Numbered from the stretch's first letter, positions 31,406 to 41,267 are shown. The stretch is DNA of 64,000 bases from Orrella marina (GCF_003058465.1 NZ_CP028901.1:2852001-2916000), one strand, 5' to 3'. Numbers and translations are program-made. The notes: generated by a model not told the origin, from the letters alone.

Positions 31406-32101
31406 ATGTTAGATAAAAAAGTTCAGACGCTGGAGCAGGCTGTACAAGGAGTGCACGATGGCGCAACCATTCTGATTGGTGGATTTGGATCATCGGGCGT
31501 ACCGACGGAGCTCGTGTGCGCACTACTGGAGCAAGGAGCCAGAGAACTGACTGTCGTCAACAACAATGCGGGCAATGGCCCGATTGGCCTGAGTCAGCTC
31601 ATCGAGGCAGGGCGGGTGAGGAAAATGGTTTGCTCATTCGCTCGCTCATCAAACAGACTCAAACCCAATGCCCAAGCATTTGCAGACGCCTATCGCGCAG
31701 GCAAAATTGAACTGGAATGTGTTCCTCAAGGGACCATGGCCGAGAGAATGCGCGCTGCGGGCGCTGGTCAGGGCCCCTTTTACACGCCGACATCATACGG
31801 AACCAGACTCGCTGAAGGAAAGGAAACACGTGTTTTCAACGGGAGAGGGTATGTTCTGGAACACCCGATTCAAGGAGATTTTGCATTCATCAAAGCAAGC
31901 AAAGCAGATCGCTGGGGCAATTTGATCTATCGCTATGCTGGCCGCAACTTCTCACCTGTCATGGCCATGGCAGCAAAAGTGACCGTCGCCCAAGTTACAG
32001 AGATCGTTGAACTCGGTGAGCTCCCTCCCGAGAGTGTTGACACGCCGGGAATTTTTGTCCAGCGAGTCATAGAGATCAAGGAAACCTACAACAATGTATG
32101 A
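31406..32101 (+). CDS. 3-oxoacid CoA-transferase, subunit A
   Basis: The 231-residue product has the family I CoA-transferase alpha-subunit motif ILIGGFGSSGVPTELV near the N-terminus, followed by VVNNNAGNGPIGLSQLIEAGRV and GNLIYRYAGRNFSPVMAMAAKVT. The ATG at 31406 is preferred over a TTG at 31394. Together with subunit B it would transfer CoA from succinyl-CoA or acetyl-CoA to a 3-oxoacid such as 3-oxoadipate or acetoacetate. It overlaps the subunit B gene by eight bases, indicating translational coupling. Which acid is used cannot be told. Confidence 0.9.
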   Translation: MLDKKVQTLEQAVQGVHDGATILIGGFGSSGVPTELVCALLEQGARELTVVNNNAGNGPIGLSQLIEAGRVRKMVCSFARSSNRLKPNAQAFADAYRAGKIELECVPQGTMAERMRAAGAGQGPFYTPTSYGTRLAEGKETRVFNGRGYVLEHPIQGDFAFIKASKADRWGNLIYRYAGRNFSPVMAMAAKVTVAQVTEIVELGELPPESVDTPGIFVQRVIEIKETYNNV

Positions 32102-32771
32102 GAAGCTGACGAGACAAGAAATTGCCCAGACTGTCGCACAGGATATTCAGGAAGGTTGGTATGTCAATCTGGGAATAGGGATGCCTACACTGGTGGCGAA
32201 CTATCTTCCTGAAGGACGAGACATAATTCTGCACACTGAGAACGGAATCGTGGGGATGGGTCCAGGCGACACCTCCCTGCCACTTGATCTTGACCTGATC
32301 AATGCAAGCAAGGAACCTGTCACGCTCATTCCCGGATCATCAATCACCGATCATGTCGTCTCATTTTCAATGATGCGTGGCGGTCACATTGATCTGACCA
32401 TTCTGGGTGCGTTTCAAGTTTCGGCACAAGGAGATCTGGCTAACTGGGACACCGGCCATCCCGACGATATTCCGGCGGTAGGTGGCGCCATGGACCTTGT
32501 CGCAGGAGCCAGGCGACTTTATGTGACCATGGAGCATGTCACCAAAAAAGGAGAGCCCAAGATCGTCGAAAAGTGCTCTTACCCTTTGACAGGATCTGGC
32601 GTGGTGGACCGCATCTACACAGATCTCGCAATCATCCAGTTTGAGCAGGGTGCGATGCACGTGATCGCAATGGTCGCCGGACTGGAGTTTGCGCAGCTTC
32701 AGTCGATGACTGCAGCGAAACTCATCCTGCATCGGGACTGCGCCACACTCTCGACAAACAGATCGAGTTGA
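32094..32771 (+). CDS. 3-oxoacid CoA-transferase, subunit B
   Basis: The 225-residue beta subunit has the catalytic glutamate Glu49 in LHTENGIVGMGP, after YVNLGIGMPTLVANYLP, and a C-terminal half with GGHIDLTILGAFQVS and GAMDLVAGARRLYVTMEH as in PcaJ, ScoB and AtoA. It overlaps subunit A. Similarity is equally compatible with 3-oxoadipate (PcaIJ) or 3-oxoacid (Sco) transferases. The surrounding genes do not include other beta-ketoadipate pathway members. Confidence 0.9.
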   Translation: MYEKLTRQEIAQTVAQDIQEGWYVNLGIGMPTLVANYLPEGRDIILHTENGIVGMGPGDTSLPLDLDLINASKEPVTLIPGSSITDHVVSFSMMRGGHIDLTILGAFQVSAQGDLANWDTGHPDDIPAVGGAMDLVAGARRLYVTMEHVTKKGEPKIVEKCSYPLTGSGVVDRIYTDLAIIQFEQGAMHVIAMVAGLEFAQLQSMTAAKLILHRDCATLSTNRSS

Positions 32772-32853
32772 CCACTACATGGTGGTGGTCATATCAATCC
32801 TAGCCTGAATCTTGACGACCCAACAGGATCGCCCATGAATACCTGAGAACAGG

Positions 32854-33348
32854 TCAGGCAGATTTCCGGATTTTCTCGACCAGGCTTGTTGTAGATCGCT
32901 GATACTCGAACGGAATGGCAAGCGCCCGGCCACCCCACGACCGAACCAGCGATGTCTCCGGAAGCTTGTCCATCTCGTAGTCACCGCCTTTGACGATGGT
33001 GTCTGGGCGCAAGGCGTCGATCAGTTGGTAAGGCGTGTCCTCATCGAAAACGACCACTGCATCCACACAGGCCAGCGCTGCCAGCAATGCGGCGCGATCA
33101 TCTTCCGAGTTCAGTGGCCTTTCCGGCCCCTTGTCCAGACGTCTCGCCGACGCGTCGCTATTGACCCCGACGATCAGAATCGCCCCACATTGGGCCGCCT
33201 CGTCCAGATAGCTGACATGGCCACGATGCAACAGATCGAAGACCCCGTTGGTAAAAACAACAGGGCCTTTCGCGGCAGCGCGCATTCCAGCAAGCCAGTC
33301 TGCGCAAGCCTGCACGGTCATGATCTTGCCTTCAAATCGCGCTGACAT
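32854..33348 (-). CDS. rfaE2: D-glycero-beta-D-manno-heptose 1-phosphate adenylyltransferase
   Basis: This 164-residue nucleotidyltransferase has the HxGH motif in TNGVFDLLHRGHVSYLDEA (HRGH at 41-44) and the later INLDSDAS-like VGVNSDASARRLDKGPERPLNSE segment. It activates heptose 1-phosphate to ADP-heptose for the LPS inner core. In this lineage it is a separate protein, not fused to the kinase as in E. coli HldE. It is followed upstream by the ferritin-like gene on the same strand, 17 bases apart. Confidence 0.92.
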   Translation of the reverse strand: MSARFEGKIMTVQACADWLAGMRAAAKGPVVFTNGVFDLLHRGHVSYLDEAAQCGAILIVGVNSDASARRLDKGPERPLNSEDDRAALLAALACVDAVVVFDEDTPYQLIDALRPDTIVKGGDYEMDKLPETSLVRSWGGRALAIPFEYQRSTTSLVEKIRKSA

Positions 33349-33365
33349 GATCGCTTCTGACCCAC

Positions 33366-34241
33366 TCAGACTGCGAGTGCCGACTCGGAACCTGACGCAT
33401 TGGGTGGTGACATCAGAGACTTTCTGACCCGGTTCAGATCCTGGACGGTCTTGATTGGCACTTCGAGCAGTACTGACAGGTTATGCAGAATGCGTTGACT
33501 GACCTTGGCTTCCCACTCCGCATCGAACCGGATCTGCTGGTCAAGCCAGTGTTCGAGCCAGCCAGGCTCAGGCAGTTTAGACTGAACGGTATCGTCTGGA
33601 TACATGTCCTTGTTGACATGCAGGTTGGTCGGATGCAACGCCTGTGGCGTGCGTCGCGCTGACGCCATCAAAAGTCCAATCTTTGCAAACGCCTGTTTTG
33701 CCTGATCAGCAAAAACCTGTCCCTTGTCATGAACGGCACGGCGCATGTACTTCAGATAGGCACCCGCATGTCTGGCTTCGTCTTTGGCAATGGTCTTGTA
33801 GATATTCTGGATCACCGGTTCGGTGTGCCACTGTGCGGCACACCTGTACCAGTGATTAAGACGAATCTCACCGCAAAAATGCAGCATGAGTGTCTCGAGA
33901 GGCGGAGCCGGGTCGAAGTCAAAGCGAACCTTGTGCAACTCCTCCTCTGTCGGCATCAGGTCTGGCCGAAAGCGTCTCAGGTATTCGATCAGTACCAGAG
34001 AATGCTTCTGCTCCTCAAAGAACCAGACAGACATGAACGCGCTGAAGTCGCTGTCGTCACGGTTGTCTCGCAGAAACATTTCGGTCGCCGGCAACGCAGC
34101 CCATTCCGTGATTGCATTCATCTTGATCGTCAAGGCCTGCTCATCAGACAGCAGAGATTCATCAAATTTGTCCCATGGAATGTCCGTGCGCATGTTCCAT
34201 CGCACCGATTCGAGAGACTTGAACAGTTCAGGGTAGAGCAT
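33366..34241 (-). CDS. Ferritin-like di-iron domain protein
   Basis: The 291-residue protein has a complete di-iron carboxylate helical pattern: Glu46 in TEWAALPATE, Glu77-x-x-His80 in EEQKH, Glu125 in CGEIRLNHWY and Glu155-x-x-His158 in DEARHAG. This E...ExxH...E...ExxH arrangement occurs in acyl-ACP desaturases, Coq7-type hydroxylases and related oxygen-activating proteins. The C-terminal 100 residues have no recognised domain. It lies next to ubiB/ubiJ on the same strand and 17 bases from rfaE2, but in the reverse order to a simple operon with either. The function is unknown. Confidence 0.75.
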   Translation of the reverse strand: MLYPELFKSLESVRWNMRTDIPWDKFDESLLSDEQALTIKMNAITEWAALPATEMFLRDNRDDSDFSAFMSVWFFEEQKHSLVLIEYLRRFRPDLMPTEEELHKVRFDFDPAPPLETLMLHFCGEIRLNHWYRCAAQWHTEPVIQNIYKTIAKDEARHAGAYLKYMRRAVHDKGQVFADQAKQAFAKIGLLMASARRTPQALHPTNLHVNKDMYPDDTVQSKLPEPGWLEHWLDQQIRFDAEWEAKVSQRILHNLSVLLEVPIKTVQDLNRVRKSLMSPPNASGSESALAV

Positions 34242-34333
34242 TGAATAAGCCTTAAAAACAAAATGAAGCTACATTGATAGTCGATCAAGCCTTCAGTGTG
34301 ATGACAGAGACTCGACACGGTGCAGAAGCGGCC

Positions 34334-35881
34334 CTACCAGTTGCGAAACAGCCATATCGCGAGAAAAAGGGCCAGTACTGTTAAAAGCGCCGTCATGAGA
34401 CGGTTGGATTTCTGACGCTCCTGACGCAACGCCCGCATTTCTTCCAGAACTGCATGGCTATGATCAGGGCGTGTCAGGGCTGCATGCGCCAGGCGGGGGA
34501 ACTCAGGTAACCACTGAGCCCACTGACCTGCCTCGAACATGGTCTTGTTGCGCAGTCCAGTCAGACCCACCCGATCATGCATCCAGCCTTCCAGATAAGG
34601 TTTTGCGGTCTCCCACAGGTCCAGTTGCGGGTCAAGTTCACGGCCTAGCCCTTCAACATTGAGCAGCGTCTTCTGAAGGAGGACCAGCTGGGGTTGAATC
34701 TCGACGTGAAACCTGCGCGACGTCTGAAACAGTCTCATCAGGACCTGCCCCAGCGAAATCTGGGCCAGTGGCCTGTCAAAATACGGCTCACAAACAGCGC
34801 GAATCGCACCTTCGAGTTCCTCTTCCCTTGTGTTGGAAGGCACCCAGCCAGACTCAATGTGCAAACGAGCAACACGTCTATAGTCACGTTGAAAGAAAGC
34901 CAGAAAATTCTGAGCCAGATAATTCTTGTCAAACTCCGAGAGTGACCCGACTATACCGAAGTCTAATGCAATATAACGTCCAAGCGTCTCGGGCTGATCA
35001 GAAACATAAATATTGCCAGGGTGCATGTCGGCATGAAAAAAGCCATCCGTAAAGACCTGAGTGAAGAAAATCTCCACTCCGCGCCGTGCAAGGTCCTTGA
35101 TATCGACACCGGCCATACGCAAACGTTCAATCTGGCTGACCGGGATGCCGTACATACGCTCCATGGTGAAGACGTTGTTCGCACAATAGTCCCAAACCAC
35201 TTCAGGAACCATCAGTAGTTCGCCGCGATCAGACTCAGGAGAAAAATTGCGCCGCAGCTGACTGCAGTTGGACGCCTCACGCAACAGGTCTAGTTCATCA
35301 TGCAGATACTTGTCAAACTCAGCCACCACTTCTTTGGGCTTGAGGCGGCGGCCATCAGGCGATAACCGCTCGACAATTCTCGCAAAAATGCGCATAAGCG
35401 CCAGGTCATTCTCGATAAATTCGAGCATACCTGGCCTGAGCACTTTCACTGCCACTTCACGTCCGTCATGCAACCGTGCAAAGTGCACCTGGGCGATCGA
35501 GGCGGACGCGACGGGATCCACCTCGAAATGGGCGAAAAGCTCCGCCGGAGGAGCGCCAAGCGCGTCTTCGATGATCTGAGCCGCCTGCCTGGAGGGAAAC
35601 GGAGCAACATGATCCTGCAGCAAGGCAAGTTCGTTGGCAATATCAGTTGGGATCAGATCTCGCCGGGTGGAAAGCACTTGCCCAAACTTCACAAAAATAG
35701 GACCGAGGGACTCCAGCGCAAGACGTAGCCGCACCGCCCGCTCCAATTTCGGGGGGCTTCCCATGCGCACGATTCGCAACAGGCGGACCGCAAACGGATG
35801 ATTGATCCCCGACAAAACCAGCTCATCCAGACGATACCTGAGCACCACGACAAATATCCGGATGACGCGCAAGATGGTCAT
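34334..35881 (-). CDS. ubiB: Ubiquinone biosynthesis atypical kinase UbiB
   Basis: The 515-residue product belongs to the ABC1/ADCK/UbiB family. The KxGQ motif [16 protein letters not shown] (65-68) and the alanine-rich nucleotide loop region with the later HADMHPGN and ALDFG motifs are typical, and a C-terminal transmembrane segment ([14 protein letters not shown]) anchors it. UbiB supports ubiquinone synthesis through ATPase activity. The ATG overlaps the ubiJ stop (ATGA), so ubiJ and ubiB are translationally coupled, as is usual. Confidence 0.95.
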   Translation of the reverse strand: MTILRVIRIFVVVLRYRLDELVLSGINHPFAVRLLRIVRMGSPPKLERAVRLRLALESLGPIFVKFGQVLSTRRDLIPTDIANELALLQDHVAPFPSRQAAQIIEDALGAPPAELFAHFEVDPVASASIAQVHFARLHDGREVAVKVLRPGMLEFIENDLALMRIFARIVERLSPDGRRLKPKEVVAEFDKYLHDELDLLREASNCSQLRRNFSPESDRGELLMVPEVVWDYCANNVFTMERMYGIPVSQIERLRMAGVDIKDLARRGVEIFFTQVFTDGFFHADMHPGNIYVSDQPETLGRYIALDFGIVGSLSEFDKNYLAQNFLAFFQRDYRRVARLHIESGWVPSNTREEELEGAIRAVCEPYFDRPLAQISLGQVLMRLFQTSRRFHVEIQPQLVLLQKTLLNVEGLGRELDPQLDLWETAKPYLEGWMHDRVGLTGLRNKTMFEAGQWAQWLPEFPRLAHAALTRPDHSHAVLEEMRALRQERQKSNRLMTALLTVLALFLAIWLFRNW

Positions 35882-36543
35882 GCACCATCTCCTTGCGCAG
35901 ACCTGGGTCCCTTGCGGGTGCGCGCAGTCTCCACCTCATGCAGCCGCCTCGAAAGCTGGCCTACCTTCTGATCCATTTCGATCATTTGCCTTTTGTAAGA
36001 CTGAAACTGCTGTTGCCACGTCTGTAGTACTGGACCTGGCGTCAGATCCCGGGTCTCATATGCAAGAAACTCCGCCAGATTCTGGGTGAACTTCTCCCCT
36101 GCCTCGAACAGCCCACGCGCGAGAGACCGGGCACCGAGCGCGATCTGTACGGCAGCCACATCCCCGACCATCTCCGACAGAAGATCTTCCAGATCCGGGC
36201 GCCAGTGCCTGGCCAGAGTCGAGAGCGTCTGCGCCATGGCGGCATCGCCCGTGACGTGCAGCAGCCCCGTACTCTCGGGCAGAGGACGACCAGGCATCCA
36301 CCCTGATTGTAAAAGCCGCACAACATCGACCCGCAGAGTCACATCCGGGAGCACAGCAGCATCGGCGGCGCTGAGCGTTCCATCATGGCCTATTGTCAGC
36401 GCAAAACGCGGCTGACCGACGTAGAGATGTACCGTACGCCCCGCATGCTGGGCAAGCAGGTCCTGGGCGGCGGGCTGGCGCTTCATCAGCGCATTGACCG
36501 CCCCGATGACCCATTGAAGGGGGTCAGCGCCAAAATTCGGCAT
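35878..36543 (-). CDS. ubiJ: Ubiquinone biosynthesis accessory factor UbiJ (SCP2 domain)
   Basis: The product of about 221 residues has an N-terminal SCP2-like domain ([29 protein letters not shown], then [20 protein letters not shown]) and a C-terminal predicted coiled coil ([28 protein letters not shown]). UbiJ binds hydrophobic ubiquinone intermediates and organises the Ubi metabolon with UbiK. The start at 36543 is chosen by family length; ATGs at 36609 and 36678 are possible and none has a clear ribosome site. It overlaps ubiB by four bases. Confidence 0.85.
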   Translation of the reverse strand: MPNFGADPLQWVIGAVNALMKRQPAAQDLLAQHAGRTVHLYVGQPRFALTIGHDGTLSAADAAVLPDVTLRVDVVRLLQSGWMPGRPLPESTGLLHVTGDAAMAQTLSTLARHWRPDLEDLLSEMVGDVAAVQIALGARSLARGLFEAGEKFTQNLAEFLAYETRDLTPGPVLQTWQQQFQSYKRQMIEMDQKVGQLSRRLHEVETARTRKGPRSAQGDGA

Positions 36544-36635
36544 GGGGAGCACAGGGGCAGTAATGGCGGCACCTCGAAATTGATCAAACCCCCGAGTGTA
36601 CCGCCTCATGACGTCTGGCAACGGCAGAAACCGAC

Positions 36636-37577
36636 TCAGTGCGCAGCAGGCATCTGCTGGATACCTGCCAGCAACCATCCCTGACCGTCCTGCTTGTGCA
36701 GGTTCCAGACCTCTTCAAAACTGGTCGCTTCAGGCGCATCGTCCTCACGAATCATGCCGGAGAAGCGTACGCTGGCAAGGTAACCGTCTGAAAGTTTCTC
36801 GATGCCCAGCATATCTGCATTCAGAATCACGACCTCGGTCTTGTTCTCTTGTGTGCGCTGACTGAGTTGCGCTTCAAATTCCGCATAGAAGTCATCGGTC
36901 AAACGCAAACGCAACTCGTCGCGATCGGCATCATCCCAGGCTTTCTGCACAGCAACAAACTGACGCTTGGACTCTTCGACAAACTCCTGCTGATTGAACC
37001 CCGCAGGAATAAACCAGGACCCGACAACCGGCTCTGAATGCGCACTGGCTGCCGGCTGGGCTGCTTCACCACCACCAAAAAGGTTCTGGACATTGTTTGG
37101 CTGAGGACGACCCTGCTGCTCAAACGACTGGCGGTTCATGCCCTGCCCTGCCTGTGAGGTCGCAGTTGCTGCGCCATTGTTCGGGCGCATTCCGCGCATC
37201 AGGAAACGGATGGCAAAGAATGCAAGGCCAGCGATCAATGCGATCACGAGCAAATCCGCCATCGCACCACCCAGTCCGAGATGCGAGAGCAGTGCGGCAA
37301 GACCGAGACCGGCGGCGATACCGGCCAGTGGCCCAAGCCAGCGCGACGCACCTGAACGCGCGCCGGCTGCAGCAGCCGAGGCACCTGCGGTCGGTGCCGC
37401 AGCAGACGGTGCCTGCGTGGCCTGACGCTGCTGCATAACATTGGTTGACTGGCGCCCACTACTAAAGCCACCCCCCATACGACGGGCTTCTGCATCAAAT
37501 GAAACCGCTAACATGGCAAAGGCACTTCCGGCCACCAGTACCAGCGCGAGCAGTTTCGAATAAATCGCGTGTTTCAT
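36636..37577 (-). CDS. Tim44-like domain membrane protein
   Basis: The 313-residue protein has an N-terminal signal anchor, an alanine-rich disordered region (residues about 55-85), a second hydrophobic segment around 90-125 (GLGLAALLSHLGLGGAMADLLVIALIAGLAFFAIRF) and a C-terminal Tim44-like domain (IPAGFNQQEFVEESKRQFVAVQKAWDDADRDELR). Bacterial relatives are inner-membrane proteins of uncertain role. It lies next to ubiJ and downstream of ubiE on the same strand, an arrangement I associate with this family in Burkholderiales; any role in ubiquinone synthesis is unproven. Confidence 0.85.
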   Translation of the reverse strand: MKHAIYSKLLALVLVAGSAFAMLAVSFDAEARRMGGGFSSGRQSTNVMQQRQATQAPSAAAPTAGASAAAAGARSGASRWLGPLAGIAAGLGLAALLSHLGLGGAMADLLVIALIAGLAFFAIRFLMRGMRPNNGAATATSQAGQGMNRQSFEQQGRPQPNNVQNLFGGGEAAQPAASAHSEPVVGSWFIPAGFNQQEFVEESKRQFVAVQKAWDDADRDELRLRLTDDFYAEFEAQLSQRTQENKTEVVILNADMLGIEKLSDGYLASVRFSGMIREDDAPEATSFEEVWNLHKQDGQGWLLAGIQQMPAAH

Positions 37578-37858
37578 GCAACTGACTCCTCTCGAAAGAC
37601 AATACGTCTCTCATTTATCGGTAAAAACACTCAAGACGCCCGGCTCGCACAGCCCGTCAAAGCTCGCTGTCTCGCGCTCCTGAGTCAAAAAAACACAGAA
37701 CTGGCGACACAACAGACGCCCGGCGTCGTGAGACGCCTGCAACTATATAAAAGTTCCCGGCCAGAAAAGTAACAAAATGAAAGCAAAACTGACAAAGTGA
37801 GAGCAGGTTGGGCCTCTTGATTCAGATCTTCTGCCGCTGCTCGGATCTCTGACTGAAC

Positions 37859-38599
37859 TCAGCCCAGTCTCACACCTTCATGTACGGCCACCAGGCCAGC
37901 CGTCAGATTGAAGTACTCGGTACGCCCAAAACCGACACTGGCCATCATCGACTTCAAGGTTTCCTGATCCGGATGCATCCGGATCGACTCGGCGAGATAA
38001 CGGTAGCTTGCCTCATCGTCGGCCACTTTTTTGCCCAGCCACGGAAGCACATTGAACGAGTACCAGTCGTAAGCCGGTTCAAGCGCCTTGTTGATCCGCG
38101 AGAACTCGAGAACCACCAGCTTGCCGCCCGGGCGAAGCACTCGATACATTTCGGCGAGTGCCTGATCCTTGTGGGTCATGTTGCGCAACCCGAACGCAAC
38201 CGTGACGCGATCAAAATACTGGTCGGGATAGGGAAGGGCCTCTGCGTCACAAACCGCGAGCGGAACAACACAGCCCTCATCAAGCAGACGGTCCCTGCCT
38301 ACTTTAAGCATCGACAGATTGATATCGGTCGCCCAGACTTCACCCGTGGACCCCACGCTGCCGGACATCGATCTGGCAAGGTCCCCCGTACCAGAGGCAA
38401 TGTCTAGCACTTTCATGCCTTTGCGCGCCCCCACCCGGGACAGTGCAAAAAGCTTCCACAGGCGGTGAAGCCCGCCGGACATCAGGTCATTCATGATGTC
38501 ATAACGACTCGCGACCGAATCGAAGACCTGCGCAACCTTGCTTGCCTTGAGGGATTCGTCTACTTTCTGGAAACCGAAATCTGTCTGATTCTGGGACAT
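37859..38599 (-). CDS. ubiE: Demethylmenaquinone / 2-methoxy-6-polyprenyl-1,4-benzoquinol methyltransferase
   Basis: This 246-residue SAM-dependent C-methyltransferase has [15 protein letters not shown] (SAM motif I), [20 protein letters not shown] and [13 protein letters not shown], all diagnostic for UbiE. It adds the C2 methyl group of ubiquinone. The start [10 protein letters not shown] is standard for betaproteobacterial UbiE. Divergent from phoB and in line with the Tim44-like, ubiJ and ubiB genes downstream. Confidence 0.97.
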   Translation of the reverse strand: MSQNQTDFGFQKVDESLKASKVAQVFDSVASRYDIMNDLMSGGLHRLWKLFALSRVGARKGMKVLDIASGTGDLARSMSGSVGSTGEVWATDINLSMLKVGRDRLLDEGCVVPLAVCDAEALPYPDQYFDRVTVAFGLRNMTHKDQALAEMYRVLRPGGKLVVLEFSRINKALEPAYDWYSFNVLPWLGKKVADDEASYRYLAESIRMHPDQETLKSMMASVGFGRTEYFNLTAGLVAVHEGVRLG

Positions 38600-38668
38600 T
38601 CGTTTGACCGTGCCTGCCTGCTTTTATCGGAGAATAAAGTAATGGTATCCGATCCAGGACATTGGTGG

Positions 38669-38733
38669 TTGTCATAGACTTGAAACAATCGGGTCTTACG
38701 ATTGCACATGTTTCATGTCATATTGATGTCAAA
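38669..38733 (+). promoter_or_regulatory. Candidate PHO boxes and promoter of phoBR
   Basis: Two PHO-box-like direct repeats precede phoB. The first, TTGTCATAGACTTGAAAC (38669-38686), has a good left half; a -10-like TACGAT (38697-38702) lies ten bases after it. The second, ATGTCATATTGATGTCAAA (38715-38733), has two TGTCA blocks exactly 11 bases apart but ends only three bases before the phoB ATG. Autoregulation of phoB through PHO boxes is known in other proteobacteria; the second box's location is unusual. Confidence 0.5.
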
Positions 38734-38736
38734 TCC

Positions 38737-39435
38737 ATGTCCAGCACAATTCTAGTCATTGAAGATGAACCAGCAATTCAGGAGCTGATTGCGGTCAATC
38801 TGTCCTTTTCCGGTCACAAGGTCCTGCGAGCATTTGATGCCTCCCAGGCGGAGACCCTGATCAAGGCCGAACTACCGGACCTGATCCTGCTTGACTGGAT
38901 GCTGCCTGGCACCTCCGGTCTGGCACTGGCCCGAAAGCTGCGCAACGATGAACGTACACGCCAGGTACCCGTCATCATGCTCACTGCAAAGGGAAGCGAG
39001 CAAGACAAGGTCGATGGGCTCGAGGCAGGCGCCGATGACTACATCACCAAGCCTTTCTCTCCCAAGGAGCTGATCGCCCGCATCAAGGCCGTGCTGCGTC
39101 GTCGGGCCCCGCAGTTGACCGACGATGTAACCGAAGTGGCTGGATTGCAGCTTGACCCGGCTTCTCACCGGCTTAGCGGCAACGGGTCTCCTCTGCAAAT
39201 CGGACCGACCGAGTTCCGGCTCCTGCATTTCTTCATGACCCACGCTGAAAGGGTGTTCTCGAGATCCCAGTTGCTCGACCAGGTCTGGGGTGATCACGTC
39301 TTCGTAGAGGAAAGAACGGTCGACGTCCACATCCGCCGCCTGCGCAAAGCCCTTGAGCCCAGCGGACACGACAACCACATCGAAACTGTACGTGGCAGCG
39401 GCTACCGTTTTACCCGCCAGCCCAGCACTCACTGA
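38737..39435 (+). CDS. phoB: Phosphate regulon response regulator
   Basis: The 232-residue OmpR-family regulator has a receiver domain with the acidic pair Glu9-Asp10, phospho-acceptor Asp53 (LLDWMLPG) and Lys105 (TKPF), and a winged-helix DNA-binding domain (RVFSRSQLLDQVWGDHVFVEERTVDVHI). The start MSSTILVIEDEP at 38737 matches PhoB proteins but has no clear ribosome site. phoR follows 48 bases downstream. No pst or phoU genes are in the window. Confidence 0.95.
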   Translation: MSSTILVIEDEPAIQELIAVNLSFSGHKVLRAFDASQAETLIKAELPDLILLDWMLPGTSGLALARKLRNDERTRQVPVIMLTAKGSEQDKVDGLEAGADDYITKPFSPKELIARIKAVLRRRAPQLTDDVTEVAGLQLDPASHRLSGNGSPLQIGPTEFRLLHFFMTHAERVFSRSQLLDQVWGDHVFVEERTVDVHIRRLRKALEPSGHDNHIETVRGSGYRFTRQPSTH

Positions 39436-39483
39436 TGGGAGCTCTGAGCGCCTCTGCCAGGGGTGCGTGAGAAAATTCCGACC

Positions 39484-40791
39484 ATGCAATGGCATCGAAC
39501 GCTGTACATCTACCTCGCCTGCCTGGCGAGTGCGGCTGCCGTCCAGTTTTTCTGGGGCAGCGCACTCGGCTGGATCGCACTGTCTGTCGGTGCCGGTGTC
39601 ATGATGACCCTGCGCCGCCACCAGGCGCACCGGGTTGCCCTCTGGGCCAAAGCACCCTCGGAGTCCAGCCCGCCGACTGATGTGGGCCCTTGGGAGCCTG
39701 TCGTCAAAGCTTTACACAAGCACACAAGGGAGCAGGAAACCATCCTCAACGAGTCAATCGAAAATACGACCGCCGTCATGGCTGCAGCGCAAGCGCTGCC
39801 AGTTGGCGTGATTGCACTTGACCAGGACCTTTCCATCAACTGGTTCAACCGCGCAGCGCGTGACCAGCTCAACCTGAATGAAAACACGGATCTCGGTCAG
39901 AGTATCCTGCATCTGATCAGACACCCTGAGTTCTTGCGCTACAGCAAGCAGCCAACCTGGCCGGAGTCCGTTGTCATCAAGCAGCCCAATGGATCATCCG
40001 AAAGGCTGCTAATGCTGCAACTTGTCACCTATCTACGGCACCAGCGATTGCTGATCACCCGGGACCTGACCCAGATCGACCGGCTCGAGACCACACGCAG
40101 GGACTTCGTGGCAAACGTTTCGCATGAGTTACGCACACCACTCACGGTACTAGCGGGCTTTCTTGAAACCATCATTGAAGCGCCCGATGATGCAATTCCG
40201 GAGCCGCTGCGCAAGCAGTATCTACAACTGATGCAAACCCAGGCAACGCGCATGCAGACACTAGTTGCCGATCTCCTGACCCTGTCGGATCTGGAGAACA
40301 GCCCGCAAGCTGACCAGGCACTGGTTGATGTTCCTCATCTGTTAAACACAGCAATCGAACAAGGGATTGCCCTCTCAGATGGCCGGCATGAGATCAAGTT
40401 CGATATCGACCCGGATCTCAAGCTACTGGGCGCCGCTTCCGAACTCGCCTCGGCATTCTCGAACCTCATCACTAACGCAATCCGCTATACCCCAGATGGT
40501 GGAAAGATCAAGATTCGCTGGTGCCGGACACCGGATGGCAAAGCTCGCTACAGCGTCAAGGACACGGGCATCGGCATATCGACAGAGCATTTGCCACGCC
40601 TGAGCGAAAGGTTTTACCGGGTTGATCGCAGCCGCTCCCGTGATGTCGGCGGAACTGGACTTGGCCTGGCAATCACCAAGCATATCGCCATGAGACATGA
40701 TGCGACACTGGATATTGAAAGCCGCCTTGGCAAAGGAAGTACATTTAGTCTGAGTTTTGATGCAAGGCGCATTGCGCCGGCGGTAAACTGA
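39484..40791 (+). CDS. phoR: Phosphate regulon sensor histidine kinase
   Basis: The 435-residue kinase has two N-terminal transmembrane segments (about residues 7-27 and 29-42) with almost no periplasmic loop, a PAS domain (LPVGVIALDQDLSINWFNRAA), the phosphorylated His214 in NVSHELRTPLTVL, and an ATPase domain with NLITNAIRYTPDGG and DTGIGISTEHL. A GTG at 39463 is an alternative start. The near lack of a periplasmic sensor region is typical of PhoR, which receives its signal from PstB/PhoU. Directly downstream of phoB. Confidence 0.93.
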   Translation: MQWHRTLYIYLACLASAAAVQFFWGSALGWIALSVGAGVMMTLRRHQAHRVALWAKAPSESSPPTDVGPWEPVVKALHKHTREQETILNESIENTTAVMAAAQALPVGVIALDQDLSINWFNRAARDQLNLNENTDLGQSILHLIRHPEFLRYSKQPTWPESVVIKQPNGSSERLLMLQLVTYLRHQRLLITRDLTQIDRLETTRRDFVANVSHELRTPLTVLAGFLETIIEAPDDAIPEPLRKQYLQLMQTQATRMQTLVADLLTLSDLENSPQADQALVDVPHLLNTAIEQGIALSDGRHEIKFDIDPDLKLLGAASELASAFSNLITNAIRYTPDGGKIKIRWCRTPDGKARYSVKDTGIGISTEHLPRLSERFYRVDRSRSRDVGGTGLGLAITKHIAMRHDATLDIESRLGKGSTFSLSFDARRIAPAVN

Positions 40792-40832
40792 CGCTTTAAC
40801 ATGTCAACCCTGCCACCAGGAGTCTCGCTGTC

Positions 40833-41267
40833 ATGCCAGCTGCCACGCCATCCATGCCCCCCTTCCATCTGGCCTTCCCGGTTCGTGACCTTGCCGAAGC
40901 CCGTCAGTTCTACGGAGAACTGCTCGGCTGTCCCGAAGGCCGCAGCTCTGACGAGTGGGTGGACTTCAATTTCTACGGCCATCAGATCGTTGCACACCTC
41001 TCTCCGGACGAGTGCACCCAGGCTGCAACGAGCTCGGTCGACAGCCAGCAAGTTCCGGTTCGTCACTTCGGAGCGGTTTTGTCGATCCCCGAGTGGGAGG
41101 TACTGGCAGACAAGCTCAAATCGGTCGGAACGAAGTTCGTAATAGAACCATACGTCCGTTTTAAAGGCGAGGTAGGTGAGCAAGCCACAATGTTCTTCCA
41201 TGACCCATCTGGCAATGCCATCGAAATCAAGGCATTCAAGGACATGAGCTCCCTGTTTGCGAAGTGA
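40833..41267 (+). CDS. VOC (glyoxalase/extradiol dioxygenase fold) family protein
   Basis: The 144-residue protein begins with [24 protein letters not shown], a single VOC-fold signature, with a second half [15 protein letters not shown] that carries a possible metal-ligand glutamate near the C-terminus. Relatives include glyoxalase-like and bleomycin-resistance-like proteins and lack reliable substrate assignments. It lies 14 bases before pxpB and may be co-transcribed with the 5-oxoprolinase genes. Confidence 0.82.
   Translation: MPAATPSMPPFHLAFPVRDLAEARQFYGELLGCPEGRSSDEWVDFNFYGHQIVAHLSPDECTQAATSSVDSQQVPVRHFGAVLSIPEWEVLADKLKSVGTKFVIEPYVRFKGEVGEQATMFFHDPSGNAIEIKAFKDMSSLFAK

Noticed and set aside
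38872..39630. 252-codon frame antisense to phoB and phoR
   Set aside because: It is opposite strongly recognised regulator and kinase domains and has no family features.
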